Shown: positions 22,560 to 34,744, counted from the stretch's first letter. The stretch is 64,000 bases of DNA from Azorinus chamasolen (GCA_963576725.1 OY755251.1:34477619-34541618); one strand, 5' to 3'. Program-made: numbers and translations. The notes: generated from the sequence alone by a model not told the origin.

Positions 22560-23220
22560 CATGTACTTGGTGTCTGATCGGCATCCAAAAACTTTTATTT
22601 TTTTACATGTATAGTGTCTAGTCTGCCTCCAAACGTTTTTATTCTTCTACATGTATAGTGTCTGATCTGCCTCCAAAAGTTTACAAAGGCTACAGATACA
22701 GCAGCAAAAGTAATCTAGATTCCGATCAAACGCTATGCATGTTGATAGTCCCTTAACGTTTGTTACACAGCATTTTCCGATTTGCCATGGATCAAAAACC
22801 AGTTTTTGAATCTGATCAGACACTGAATATACTTGGTGTCTGATCTGCCTCTAAAAGTTTAATTCTTCATTCAAAAGCAAATGTAGTGCTTAAAGTCGAT
22901 AACAGATGGAAACTACCATATCAAAAATTACTTAGTGTCTCATCTACATCTTTAATTTCGAAAGCAATTGTACATTTGGAATACATAAAGTGTTTTTTGA
23001 TCTCACCGTTTACAATGGCTAAAGAAAGGTGCTAAAATAATTTGGATTTATGTTTAGTCTCAAACCGCAGGGGAAAAAAAAACATGTACATGCACTTAAA
23101 TATGTTAATACATATCGTTAGATTGTACAGTTTCCAGAAACTAATACCCGAGGATAATAAATATTTTGGAGTGTTATATAGCTGCTGAAAAACAATGGTG
23201 TCTGATCTGCCTCCAATAGT
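22560..23220 (+). repeat. Irregular repeat of a tgtctgatctgcctcc motif
   Basis: The motif gtgtctgatctgcctccaaa with an AT-rich follow-on recurs near 22570, 22613, 22658, 22838 and 23198. Spacing is irregular, so this is a decayed tandem array rather than a clean satellite. No coding sequence. Confidence 0.6.
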
Positions 23221-23232
23221 GTAATTGTTATA

Positions 23233-23569
23233 CAGTGAAACATCGATAACTCGAACTTCGGGATAACTCGAACCTCGGGATAACTCGAACCTCGGGATAA
23301 CTCGAACTAATCGGCGGTTCTTCCAAAACTTACAATACAGACTTGTTCTAAACTGTGTCACTATGCATATCTAGAAACACACGTGACAGCTTAATGCAGG
23401 ATAAAAGTAATGCAGAAAGCTCCTACCAGAGCTTTCAGCATTACTGTTGACCTGCATTAAGCTGTGAACTTGTGACACCGCCAAGGTCAGAAATCGGATG
23501 AATGAAACATCTGTTATTTCGAAGTAATTTGTATGTTCCCTTGAAGTTCGATATATCGAAGTTCAGCTG
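23233..23569. mobile_element. pogo-like MITE with TA duplication, copy 2
   Basis: The ends CAGTGAAACATCGATAACTC and, from the right, CAGCTGAACTTCGATATATC are flanked by TA. It includes a small tandem repeat of a gggataactcgaacct unit (23256-23308) and the shared palindromic core aatgcaggataaaagtaatg ... gacctgcattaagctg (23394-23464). Confidence 0.75.
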
Positions 23570-24614
23570 TAGTTAAAAGCAATTGTAATATTTTATAACC
23601 TATTTCAATATTTTATAACTGCTAACAACAGAAACAATTAAGTGAATTGAATATTATTTTGGCTTAAAATGCTTCAAATTTACATTTAATATGCTTAAAA
23701 ATTACATAGACATGCAATATTATACATAAATGACACAACTTTTATATTAAAAACTATTCTCAAAATAGACTCCTAGTCTACTCTGATAAAGGAGCACCTG
23801 TACTTTGCCAGTCCCTATAGTAGGGGACAAAAAGCCTGATTTTGGCTGATTTTGTTACCTGATTTACAATAACTCCATATTTTACATATATAAACTTAAC
23901 ACCTTACCTAACATGTTTAGAAGGGTGGCAGAACATTCCCAATAATATTCTGATGGAAATCGTGGTTTCCATAGCAACAAGCTTCAAAATGATATAAAGA
24001 ATTTAAAAGGACTGCCAGTTTGCTTATGGATGTAAATATGTCCCCATTGTTTACTCTTTGGAAATGAGAGATGGCTAGTGTTGAAATTAAATTAAAATAA
24101 TTTTTTCCTTAATGACTGGTTACTATGGCAATAACGTATGTAGCCCAGTTTTTCACTTTTTTGAAAACAAATCCTTATTGTTTTTTCTAAATGTCTAAAT
24201 AATGAGTTATTGTAAGACCTTGCTATTTACTTAGAAAATTACGCAAATATTATGTTTACATTCTGGGACACAGATCTGGTTGCCATGGCAGCCAAAATAT
24301 TCTTGAAATGATATGGAATTCATTTGTGGTTCTGAAATTAACATTTTCTAGTGAATTATAAAGTTAGCCTAAATTTTCTTTTTACAGCATGTTTGTCTTG
24401 TTATTTGTATAAAGTATTGGTGTGGTCTTCCATGTGATTATTGTTGGAACATTTTATTTACAAATTAACAGTAAACATATCCTTTGTTACCATGGCAACG
24501 GCTATAGAAGAACTATTTTTAGTGATTTTTGCACAATATTTTCAAATTATATTTTTCGTTCTTTCCATCATTGTATCAAACAAACAAGTCGATTCAAGAA
24601 GGCTGTCTATTTGT

Positions 24615-25170
24615 AGGTCACCTGGTACAACGTGCCAAGGCGAGCTATTGTGATCATCATGTGTCGGTCGTCAGGCGTCGTCCATTGTGTGTCGTCTGTC
24701 GTCAATATTTTATTTCAAGTGACTATCCCTCTAAAATTTTATTGTTAAATATAATGAAACTTTCCAAGAATGGTCTTTGGGTAATTCTCTGTCAAACTAG
24801 TTAATAAAATGTGGATCCATGTAAAACTCTGGTTGCCATGGCAACCAAAAGAAAAATCTTCTAACCTCTTCTTCTCCGAAACCGGTTGTCAGATTTCAAA
24901 ATAATTTGATGGGAATAATCATTAGGTGACTATCTTCCCAAGTAGCTAACATCATGACAATATCTAAAACAACATGGCCGCTAGGGGGCGGGGCCTGTTT
25001 GTCTGTATAGAAAACATAGCAACATTTTAAATCTCCCCTTCACCAAAACCAATGGTCTGACTTCAGAAAAATTTAATTGGAATAATCATTAGGTAACCAC
25101 CTCCAAAACAAGCTAAATAGGTTTGAAACCATGCGGAAATCTGGTTGCCATGACAACCAAAAATAATATT
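24615..25170 (+). repeat. Pearl-type repeat block (gtcaccyggt ... ggttgccatggcaacc)
   Basis: Begins with a hairpin-like ggtcacctggtacaacgtgc and a cgtcgtc-rich patch (gtcggtcgtcaggcgtcgtc), followed by about three degenerate core units of 150-250 bp, two of which carry ggttgccatggcaacc (24831, 25143). The short open frames here (24422-24804) cross these repeats and are not genes. Confidence 0.55.
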
Positions 25171-25171
25171 T

Positions 25172-25400
25172 AAATTCTCAGTGTTGATATACTTACTGGT
25201 CCCTTGGGATCATTAGTTTTTATGTTATCAGTTTTGAAAATTTGAATACTGCTTAAGCCGGTGCTAGGGGGCGTGAGTAGTGTTGCATATTTAATAACTA
25301 GTCACTAGCAGACTCAATAAAACCGAGTCTGCAGTTTTCTCCTTTCGCATTACTACTTATGCTTTCGAAGGATCTCCCACTTTCAGAATATATTTCTACA
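25172..25400 (+). repeat. Repeat family D, 5'-truncated copy
   Basis: Shares ccttgggatcattagttttt, gccggtgctagggggcgtga, the hairpin cagactcaataaaaccgagt and cgaaggatctcccactttca with the copies at 44812, 58004 and 62712. It lacks the first ~60 bp. Confidence 0.75.
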
Positions 25401-25795
25401 AACCGATAGTCAGATTTCGAAATAGGTTGATGGGAATTATCATTTGGGTGACTCTACCAAAGTAGCTGAAACAGTGACAGCATTTGGTATTTATGTCTGA
25501 ATTTCCAAACTGATTTTCCATGACCTGAGCTCCGTTCGGTTGGCAAGTCCACCCTCATGCATTGTGGACAGACAAGCCCTTGGTCGTGAAGGGATTTCAG
25601 GAGCTTACACTGTGCGCATGCAAAACCAATTGAGGCTCGTGTACGAAGCGATTCTTCAATGCTCAGCTAGCTGTCAGTATTCGTGTGATATTTGAACGCA
25701 CGAAACTTATGGAAATACTTGGATTTTCAATAGTTATGAGCTGCTTAAGTATGCAATAAACTGACATGGACAAAATAATTATGTAATTATACCCC

Positions 25796-26330
25796 CACTT
25801 CTTTAGAATATATTGGAATCGCGTGTGTCCGTCCGTCCTTCCGTCCGACCATCCGTCCGTCCATCCGGAGCATTACTCCAAAAGTATTATAGGCACAACT
25901 GTGAAACTTCATAATTATGTGGATAGAGGGTGATGAGAGTATGTGCAGTCAATAAGGGTTGTAACTCTAAATTCATTTTTGAGGGAGTTTTCCCCCATAG
26001 TTACTTTTTAGAAGCAAGTTTTTTTCCGGAGCAGAACTTGTCAAGTATTGTAGAAACAAATGTGAAACTTTATATATGGAAAGAGGGTGGTGAGAAGACG
26101 TGCAGTCAACAAGGGCTATAACTCTAAATTCTTTTTTGAGGGATTTATTCCCCTTTGTTACTTTTCATAAGCAATTTAAGTGGATGAAAGGATATTGAGC
26201 TATTGCCGCTTGTACTGAAGTCAGTGTATCTTGTGACAAGGTGGTGGGCAGGGGTAATAATCACCTTTAGTGATAGCTCTAGTTTTAATAGTCACCTTTA
26301 GTGATAGCTTAGTTGTATTTGGCCACAATC
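25796..26330 (+). repeat. Pearl-type element with gtccgtcc microsatellite and two ~170 bp core repeats
   Basis: tacccccacttctttagaat is followed by gtccgtccgtccttccgtcc, then two core units that share gtgaaactt, gagggtggtgagaa, gtgcagtcaacaagggctat and aactctaaattcttttttga. It ends in ataatcacctttagtgatag, which is itself repeated once. Confidence 0.65.
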
Positions 26331-26689
26331 AACTTTGCGATATTCAATGAATGAATGTGACTACTGATACATTATTAGATCTATATTGACAGTGGTTTGC
26401 TTATTTGGTCTCAAATCAATTTCGTTCTTGGTGTTTCAAAACAGAGATGATTTTAAATGAACATTTTAACAAACCAAGCTTAGTTTTCAAGGACAACTTT
26501 TAGTTCCCATATGCTGTAAAAACAATTGTTATTGTACTTTTTCAAATAAAATACAGTCTACTGACATATTCTGCGACAAATGTAATGTGTATACATGTTG
26601 TAAATAATGTCTGTGGTATACACACGTTGTGATTTAAAAACAACGAAACACAATGCCCCCGATATGACGTTTGATTTTGTAGTATGACC

Positions 26690-27195
26690 TTTACCTTAAT
26701 AGGTCACCCCTAAATATGTTCGCCTCCATAAGTTTCACATGCATGCCAAGTTTGAAGGATGTATGTTGAAGACGACAAAATTATCACCAATGTAAATTTG
26801 ACCCGTAATTTGACACTTGACCATAATGTATGACATTGACCTTAAAAAGTCACCACTAAAACATTCGCCTCCATAAGTTTCAATTGCATGCAAAGTTTGA
26901 GGGATGTATTTTGAATGGTGACAAATTTATCGCCATTCTAAATTTGACCAGTAATTTGACATTTGACCTTGATGTATGAACTTGATCTTGATATGTCACC
27001 CCTAAATAATTTTGCCTCTATAAGTTGCATAGGCATGCTAAGTTTGAAGTATGTATGTGCAATAGCTACAAAATTGTCGCCAACGTTAAAGTTGGGAATA
27101 AAACAACCAACAAACCAACAGACAATGAAAAAAACACAACATGACTTCTCTTTGATGGGGGGGGGGGGCATAATAATGCTACTATTAAGATATTG
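26690..27195 (+). repeat. Tandem repeat, ~135 bp unit, three copies
   Basis: The unit contains ccataagtttcacatgcatg, ccaagtttgaaggatgtatg and a 'tttgaccnntaatttgacactt' block. It ends in an accaacaaaccaacagacaa patch and a poly-G run (27161-27170). The overlapping frames on both strands (26938-27201) are repeat-derived. Confidence 0.65.
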
Positions 27196-27599
27196 ATGCA
27201 TATACCCTGTTATTGTTACAATTTTGAATGTCTGTGATGATGATTTTGATTGTCTGAAAATGATTTTGAATGTCGGTGATAGTGATTTTGAATGGCGGTG
27301 ATAATGATTTTTAAATCATTTGTGATATTTAACATTATGATTACAGCACTTTTGTGATAAATATGTGCTCTGTCATAGTTATTAATGAAATTGAAAAAAA
27401 CACCACTTAGTTGATATTTCTGAGAAAATTGTGATCATGCAAACGTTAACAAGGCGCAAACTAATTATGATGATATTATCTAAAATGCTGAAAGAAGAGT
27501 TTATAAGGCACAATTTATTGATCTAAAATAATATATCATTAAACTGTTGTGTGTAACCATTATATTTATGTCTCTTCCTCGATCTACGAAATAGTCATG

Positions 27600-28372
27600 T
27601 TAGGTTAAGAAAATAGTTCTCAAGTTTTACCCTTGACCTTCCAATTGCCTTGATTTTATGTACCAAGTCCATGGTAGAGGATATTCTCTTAGTATGTTGT
27701 GCACATTAATTACAATATACATCACATAGGTAGAAAAAATTGAAAAACTGAAATGCACAAAAGTACAAATTTGGCAATGTGACTTTTGACCTCTACTTGC
27801 GACCTTGACATTGACAATATGTACCAAATTCCTTGGTAGAGGATATTGACTTCGTAAGGTGCATGTGCACATTTATTACAAAACATACATCACATACATG
27901 GGAAAATGTACTGAAATTGCACAAGAAGTACAAATTTGACCTTTGACTTCTTAAATGTGACATTTGACCTCTACTTGCAACATTGACATTGGCAGTATGT
28001 AACAAAGTCCTTGGTAGAGGATATTGTTTTAGTATGTTCATCTTGCAAATTTATTAGAAATACATCACATATGTAGAACAAGTGGATTTCAACATTCACA
28101 AATTAGTAAAAAATGATGTTTGACTTCTAAAATGTGTCGTTTGACCTCTACTTGTGACATTGGCCTTGACACACCTATAAAACTCGTGGTAAAGGAAACC
28201 TCCCTTTTTAATGAATATCTGTGCAAAGTTTTACTTAAATATACCAATGTTAATGTAAAATTGTAGAACGAAAAGGTCTTGAAGCAGAGGAAAAAGCTCA
28301 AATTTGACATTTGACCCCTAACCATGACATTGACCTTATAGAGAATCAATTGAAACTTATATTTTTAACATT
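27600..28372 (+). repeat. Tandem repeat, ~175 bp unit, four copies
   Basis: The unit contains tttgacctctacttgcgacc, ttgacattgacaatatgtac and ccttggtagaggatattgac, repeated with about 170-180 bp spacing and degrading toward 28370. The minus-strand frames in it are repeat-derived. Confidence 0.7.
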
Positions 28373-28635
28373 GCCTTGTTATTAGTCATTTAATTATAAA
28401 GTTATATAAAAATCCCTTCATTAGTTAAAAAGATATTAAGAGATCTTTGTGTATGATATTTATTTTATTTCTACGACATAGCCGTTGCCATGGAAACTCA
28501 AATCTCAGTGCTTTATTATTGTACCATAATGCTGCCACCCTTCTTATTTTGATTGTTAAGTCTTACTCTTCGTTATCTGAAAGTATCCTGTCATTGTAAA
28601 CCAGGTAACAAAATTTCGAAAAATGTCCCCTACTA

Positions 28636-29106
28636 CTAGAAAAGTATGGAAACTAAGGTATATCTACTGTATAAGATCAAGTGTGGGGTCGATTAAGTCG
28701 TTTAATAAAGAGTGTTCGGATATTTTGACCCCCAAATAGGATTCTACGCGCTATTTATATCTGGTTAGATACATTATTCGGGGGCTGCTTCCCTCAAACC
28801 CCTGCTAATAGTGAACAGACTTTTGATTGTAGCGAATCCAAGATGACGTCATTTGTTTACTAGCGCAAACTAACCAAAATGACATCACCGCACTTGCAGA
28901 AAAGTAACTTCCAGGTACCGGCAAAGTAAAGGCGCAGAAAAGTAACTTCCAGGGACCGGCAAAGTCAGGGCAACCCATGACAAAATTATAGGGATTTCAT
29001 TAATAAATCTCCTTGATATCGGTATCAATTAAATATCGTATCGTTTCAAAAGTATCGCTATGGTATCGGACCGTTTCCTTCTTAACGGTATCAAAGTGAC
29101 AAAAAA
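28636..29106. other. No gene; 36-bp duplication
   Basis: A unit gcagaaaagtaacttccagg with taccggcaaagt is duplicated at about 28897-28968. Around 29010-29095 a ggtatcg-type motif recurs (ggtatcaattaaatatcgta, tatcggaccg). No ORF. Confidence 0.5.
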
Positions 29107-29466
29107 TTACCCATTTAGCGGTCTTGCAGACAGGTGATTCCAAAATGCAGTGTAAAAATTGACTGGACGGATGGATGGATGGATGGAACTTTTTTGGAGG
29201 GGGGGGGGGTTATAACAACATATATGATTCATCATCACTGACACAGAGACTGTAATTGGTTGAGGAGTATGTTCTGTGAAAAAGAAATCATCTTCAGTCT
29301 CATTATGACTACAGCAGTTTTCGGGCATTAAAAAGTCTTCACTAGCTCTAGTATCTAAATTTCTACCCAGCACACCGTCATTTTGGACCTCAGAGTCTTG
29401 GGAAACTGAGCCTGAGGCTGCACGCGATTCAAAGGGTGTGCCCATGTCAGGGAATAAACTCTCTTG
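29107..29466 (-). CDS. Possible exon, unrecognised acidic/serine-rich protein
   Basis: A minus-strand frame is open from about 29466 through the ATG at 29445 to 29107. The first ~80 residues (from LQESLFPDMGTPFESRAASG to TEHTPQPITVSVS) have a biased Ser/Asp/Glu composition that looks more protein-like than neighbouring random frames. The last ~30 residues run through a poly-G tract and a ccatccatccat-type microsatellite and are not credible. I recognise no domain. It could be a single internal exon of an unidentified gene or chance; there is no convincing splice pair or neighbouring exon. Confidence 0.2.
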   Translation of the reverse strand, partial: QESLFPDMGTPFESRAASGSVSQDSEVQNDGVLGRNLDTRASEDFLMPENCCSHNETEDDFFFTEHTPQPITVSVSVMMNHICCYNPPPLQKSSIHPSIRPVNFYTAFWNHLSARPLNG

Positions 29467-30275
29467 CAGTGATGTTTATAATCAGTAAAATGCTGTTTGC
29501 TCATCAGAATGAATAGACTTAGAATTGTTTGTGTTCATTCGATTTGTTAACTATCTGCTCAGAAGTGTTGGAATGATCAAGATGATTGTATAAATATGCG
29601 ATAAATGATCGTCGACATTTGCTTTTATTTTTCGGTACCGTTTCCAGCATATTACAGGACATGTAAAGATAGAGTTTCACTACAAACTGATTCTATAAAC
29701 AATTTCATAATAGAAACTTGTTGAAAATGATTTATTCTTCAGTTATAACTTACAGGTTTTTCTTTCGCCCGTCGGAAATCGTCTGCTGCCACCTTAGTAC
29801 TTTGCGTCTCAAAATTGAAGAGTCACCGTTGATAGCTAAATACATATTCAGACATACACTATTGTTCGGGTTAATTAATTGGTAATTAACATGCCACTAG
29901 TTTATGTTGCATTCGCACAGCTTGCTGTCATACTTGTCAGTGACTCCATAAGATGAAGATGCGTACTTAATCAATTATACTTCAGAATATTGCCTGACAT
30001 ACAACACGTGCCGGTAAACCATCTGTACGCTACGTATTCATAGCAACGGATGACCCGTGTTACTGAAACCAGTACCAACGTCAACATTTTTAGTATCATA
30101 TTTCTGTGTTTCTCTTTAAAATCAACAAATTTTGTCCTAGTTTATATTAAATTCACGTTTACTCAAAAGCATATATGCGTGTTTGTGCATTCAGTCTTTC
30201 TGAATTTTGCCATGTCTCTTGCTTTGTTTTACGCTTAACCCTTTTCATCATATAAAGGCATTTCACGCATTTGCA
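29467..30275. other. No feature seen
   Basis: Unique AT-rich sequence. A 62-codon plus-strand frame at 30050-30238 has no recognisable features and overlaps nothing conserved. Confidence 0.45.
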
Positions 30276-30475
30276 AACAAAGTAGACCCAGATCGGACGG
30301 CTCCTATAGGAGCCGTCTGATCAAGGGCTGTCCTGTTTGTTAATGGGATTTGATAGATCTCTTTCTTTAGTTTCTAAAATGGCTACAATATTTCACCTTC
30401 CATACTTCATTATAACTATTGTGTCCATGAATATTCAGTAGGAATTGAAATTTGGAATAAACATAGAACAGGGAA
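30276..30475 (+). repeat. Dispersed repeat family E, copy 1, with palindrome
   Basis: gcaaacaaagtagacccaga leads into a palindrome (gacggctcctataggagccgtc) and then cagggctgtcctg-type and tctaaaatggctacaatatt blocks ending near ccatgaatattcagtaggaa. The same order occurs at 54010-54180. Confidence 0.65.
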
Positions 30476-31117
30476 GGCTTAGAGCTGCGGGCGGATTAGA
30501 AATTACCAATATAAATAGTTTTTATCCATATGAGACACCACGTAATTCGTTGTCTCATCAGGATCCAACTTGATACTCTATGTTGTTGAAGAGAAAGGCA
30601 AGATAAACTGCGACAACTGAAGTCGGTAACATTCTCAACCAGGCAAAATATTTAACTTAATTACGTCTTTAGTATAAACAAGACATTCTAATACAAGCGT
30701 TTTAGCGATACAAGCCGTCATTTGTCACAAAACTTTCTCGGCGTCTCATCTGGACCCAAACTATTCACGAGTACTCAAGGGTTAAATCGAATTCTGTGAC
30801 GTCTTCATTTGTGTTTAGTTTCAACTGATAATCTTTAAGTCCTTTAACTTTGTTATTATACTTAATGTAACATGTGTTTAAAACTGATATACATTTGATT
30901 ATGCAGTTTATGTCATGGTCGATATTCTTAGAGAAGTGACCATTAAACGACTTCTGCTATGCGTATCTATGTGCAGACACACATTCTGAAACATAATAAA
31001 TTACAACGGATATAATATCTGGTGATAGAATCACAAATGATATAACGCCATCGTCAAACTCTCCGAGAAATTCTACCTTTGACATGGATATTAACGCAAA
31101 AAGTAACAAGAGATGTT
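30476..31117. other. No feature seen
   Basis: AT-rich sequence without credible ORFs or repeats that I can match in the window. Confidence 0.45.
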
Positions 31118-32340
31118 TGTAAAACATGTATACCCCCAGACCCCTGACCTTTGATCTAGTGACCTAAACTATAGAGGTCATCTAGCGGTCATGACTAATC
31201 ACCACAGCAACTTTGAAGATCCTAAACCAAACAACTGATCATTTATTGATCTGAAATCATTTAACCAGTTAAGGTCATGGTGGCATTGTGACCTCAACAA
31301 CTATAGGGATCATCTAGTGGTCACGACCAACTACCATAGCAAGTTTGAAGATCCCGAACCAAACCATTGAGCAGTTATTGATCGGAAACCATTTAACCCT
31401 GACCTTTGACCTAGTGACCTCAAAAACAATAGGGGTCATCCAGTTGTCATGACCAACTATCGCAGCAAGTTTGAAGATTCTAAGCCAAACCCTTGAGCAG
31501 TTATTGATCGGAAACTATTTAACCAGTTAAGGTCATGGTGACCTTGACCTTTGACCTAGTGACCTCAAAAACAATAGGGGTCATCTAGTGGGCATGACCA
31601 ACGACCACAGCAAATTTGAAGATCCTAAGCCAAACCCTTGAGCAGTTATTGATCGCAAATGATTTCACCAGTTAAGGTCATGGTGACCTTGACCTTTGAC
31701 CTAGTGACCTTAAAAACAGCAGGGCTCATTTAGTTGTCATGACCAACCACCACAGCAAATTTGAAGATCCTAAGCCAAATCCTTGAGCAGTTATTGATCA
31801 GAAACCATTTTACCAGTTAAGGTCATGGTGACCTTGACCTTTGACCTAGTGACCTCAAAAACAATAGGGGTCATTCAGTGGTCATGACCAAGTACCACAG
31901 CAAGTTTGAAGTTTCTAAGCTAAACCCTTGAGCAGTTATTGATCGGAAACCATTTAACCAGTTAAGGTCATGGTGACCTTGACCTTTGACCTAGTAACCT
32001 CATAAAGAATAGGGGTCATCTAATGGTCATGACCAACCACCACAGCAAGTTTGAAGATCCCAAGCCAAACCCTTGAGCAGTTATTGATCGGAAACTATTT
32101 CACCATTTAAGGTCATGGTGACCTTGACCTTTGACCTAGTGACCTCAAAAACAATAGGGGTCATCTACTTGTCATGACAAACCACCACAGCAAGTTTGAT
32201 GATTCTATGCCAAGTCGTTTATTAGTTATCGTTCGGAAACCATCGATCTACCGGCCGACAGACAGACAGACCAACAGACCGACCGACCAACCGACATGTG
32301 CAAAGCAATATACCCCCATTTTTTCAAAAGGGGGGTATAA
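31118..32340 (+). repeat. Pearl-type array, ~145 bp core repeat, about seven copies
   Basis: The unit contains gtgacctcaaaaacaatagg, ggtcatctagtggtcatgac, caagtttgaagatcctaagc and ttgagcagttattgatcgga. The array is bounded by tatacccccagacccctgac on the left. On the right are a gacagacagacagaccaaca microsatellite and tatacccccattttttcaaa. It has no coding content. Confidence 0.8.
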
Positions 32341-32445
32341 CAAGGTATTCTAATGACCTATATAAATAACCTAGCTTATTATAATTATATAAAAGCATTT
32401 ATTCAGCACCTGGAACAATATATACAACAACATTACACTAGATCA

Positions 32446-32624
32446 GGGTCTATGCTTATAAAGCTTTTTTAGTTGAGACTGGGTTCGTTCTGAAGCCTTT
32501 GATTGGTCAGATATGAGTTCTCAAGCTTTTGATTGGTCAGATTTGAGCTAAAGGCTCAAATCTGACCAATCAAAAACTTGAGAACGAACTCAGACTCAAC
32601 TAAAAGTTTTATAAGCATGGACCC
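32446..32624. mobile_element. Foldback MITE with internal duplication
   Basis: Arms begin gggtctatgcttataaagct and are mirrored by a right end reading gggtccatgcttataaaact on the other strand. The left arm holds an extra direct copy of cttttgattggtcagat. The loop is near 32550 (tgagctaaaggctca). Confidence 0.75.
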
Positions 32625-32667
32625 ATAATATGAGTAGACATTGTTTTTCCATGGAGGTGTAAGGGTT

Positions 32668-32935
32668 AATATTGTAACTGATTTCATTAGTCAAAATAAA
32701 ATGGACAAGGCAGCATGTGATGTTAATTAACTCTTCCAGCACCGACCTCGTCGGAAAACGACTCTCAGCTCTATTTATCACAATGGTTTCTAAAAGTACA
32801 TCAAAAGGCGTCAATATGACGGAATGTATTCATATTGTAACTCATTTCATTAGTAAAATACAATGAAAAAGACAGCATATGGTGTTAATTAACTCTTCCA
32901 CCACCGAACTCGTCGGAAAGCGACTCCCAGATATG
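32668..32935 (+). repeat. Two-copy direct repeat, ~105 bp, spacing ~158 bp
   Basis: aatattgtaactgatttcat ... gttaattaactcttccagca with ccgacctcgtcggaaaacga recurs as catattgtaactcatttcat ... gttaattaactcttccacca with ccgaactcgtcggaaagcga. Each copy ends in a small ccga...tcgg hairpin. Confidence 0.75.
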
Positions 32936-33059
32936 TTGATTAATCCACTTAGTTAATATCTATTAATAGGCGGAATTTGTTAATGGGTAATGGAAGCCAA
33001 TCTTGATATTGAAAATCTATGTAAAAATTACATTATCCCTATTGATAATATACTGTGTA

Positions 33060-34517
33060 TTTGTGTGTTTCTATTTTTTTTTTTTTTTTTTTTTATACGC
33101 CCGTTTGAAAAAAACGGGACGTATTATGGAATGGCGCTGTCCGTCCGTCTGTCCGTCCGTCCGTCCGTCCGCCTGTCCGTCTGTAACATCTCTAACTCAA
33201 GTTCCGCTAGGTGGATCCTTCTCAATTTTTAACACAATGTTTATCTAGACATGCTACAGTAGCCTGCCAAGTCCCGGTTTGTTCCTCCAAGGTCAAGGTC
33301 ACACAATTGGACTTAGAATTTGCGTTAAGCAAAAATGTTAACCAGTCTGTCTGTCTGTAACATCTCTAACTCAAGTTCCGCTTGGTGGATCCTTCCCAAA
33401 TTTAACCACAATGTTTATCTAGACATGCTACAGTAGCTACAGTAGCCTGCCAAGTCCCGGCTCGTTTATCTAAGGTCAAGGTCGCTTAATTGGACTTAGA
33501 ATTTGCGTTTAGCATTTGCGTTAAGCAAAAATGTTAACCTCAATTTATGTGGAACAAGTCCACTTATTTACATAACACTTTGTGATAAAGCTTTGAAACT
33601 TGGAACACTTGTTCACTGTCACAACCTTCACCTGTAGGCAAGAGTAAATAACTTTGTCAAACATTTTGACCGAATTGTGCCCCTTTTTCACTTAGAATGT
33701 TTGGTTAAGGCTTTGTAAAAGTCCATTTATTTACATAACCCTTTGAGATAAAGCGTTTAAACTTGGAACACTTGTTCACCATCACAACCTTCACCTGTAG
33801 GCAAGAGTAAATAACTCTCTCAAGCATTTTGACCGAATTATGCCCCTTTTTAACTTAGAATTTTTGGTTAAGGCTTTGTTACAGTCCATTTATTTACATA
33901 ACCCTTTGAGATAAAGCTTTTAAACTTGGAACACTTGTTCACCATCACAAGCTTCACCTGTAGGCAAGAATACATAACTCTGTCCAGCATTTTGACCGAA
34001 GTATGCCCCCTTTTAACTTAGAAAGTTTGGTTATGGTTTTGGTTAAAGTCCACTTAATTACATAACCCTTTCAGATTAAGCTTTTAAACTTGGAACACTT
34101 GTTCACCATCACAAGCTTCACCTGTAGGCAAGAGTACATAACTCTGCCTAACATTTTGACATAATTATGACGCTTTTTAGCTTGGAATTTTTGGTTAAGG
34201 TTTTGGTAAAAGTCCACTTATTTACATAACCCTTTCAGATAAAGCTTTTAAACTTGAAACATTTGTTCACCATCAGAAGCTTCATCTGTAGGCAAGAGTA
34301 AATACAATGTAACTCTGTCAAGCATTTAGACACAATTATGACATTTTTTAATTTAGAATGTTTGGTTAAGGTTTTTTGTTAAAGTATGCCTATTTACAAC
34401 TTTGAAACTTGGTCGCAAAATTGGACTTAGAATTTGAGTTTAGCAAATACGTTAACCCCAGTTTATGTTGAACAAGACCTCGACGGGCGTATATTGTGCA
34501 CACTGGCACTCTTGTTC
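33060..34517 (+). repeat. Pearl-type element with poly-T, ccgt microsatellite and ~165-180 bp core repeats
   Basis: A poly-T run and tacgcccgtttgaaaaaaac are followed by gtccgtccgtccgtccgtcc. Two 'ctctaactcaagttccgctn' units come next, then about five units with ttatttacataaccctttga, gataaagcttttaaacttgg, aacacttgttcaccatcaca and cacctgtaggcaagagtaa. It closes with gacgggcgtatattgtgc, complementary to the start. The open frames at 32990-33248 lie in poly-T and the microsatellite. Confidence 0.8.
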
Positions 34518-34744
34518 ATTTTGAAAAGATCCCTTGGTTATGAAATCATTGGCTAATTACAAAGACAATTTATATGGTCTAATTTATCTGAATAATTGAA
34601 TAATTAGTGTTTTACACCTAAATTGGGGTGTAAGACTCTCAACTGAAACCATTGCATGACCGTATCGTTTGTAATGTAAAATGGCAAACTGAAAACATGT
34701 TTCCAATCACTAGCAGTAAAATTATTGCATGAAGGTATTTTGCA

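Larger units (their letters stand above)
23818..28635. mobile_element. Second long-inverted-repeat element, about 4.8 kb, loaded with tandem repeats
   Basis: The left end tagtaggggaca continues with ttttgttacctgatttacaa, then gggtggcagaacattccc and a tttccatagcaac block. The right end read on the other strand has the same order: tagtaggggaca, ttttgttacctggtttacaa, gggtggcagcattatggt, tttccatggcaac. Direct matching supports arms of at least 150-250 bp. The interior contains four blocks of pearl-type tandem repeats and a repeat-D copy, which may be later insertions. No transposase is visible. Like the element at 742-6002 it carries repeated X-box-like palindromes. Confidence 0.65.

Noticed and set aside
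31118..32340. Regular repeats resembling a CRISPR array
   Set aside because: Units of ~145 bp are joined head to tail without unique spacers, in animal DNA; it is a pearl-type tandem array.
32990..33248. Phe-rich ORFs near 33.0-33.2 kb
   Set aside because: They run through a poly-T tract and a ccgt microsatellite at the start of a pearl-type element.
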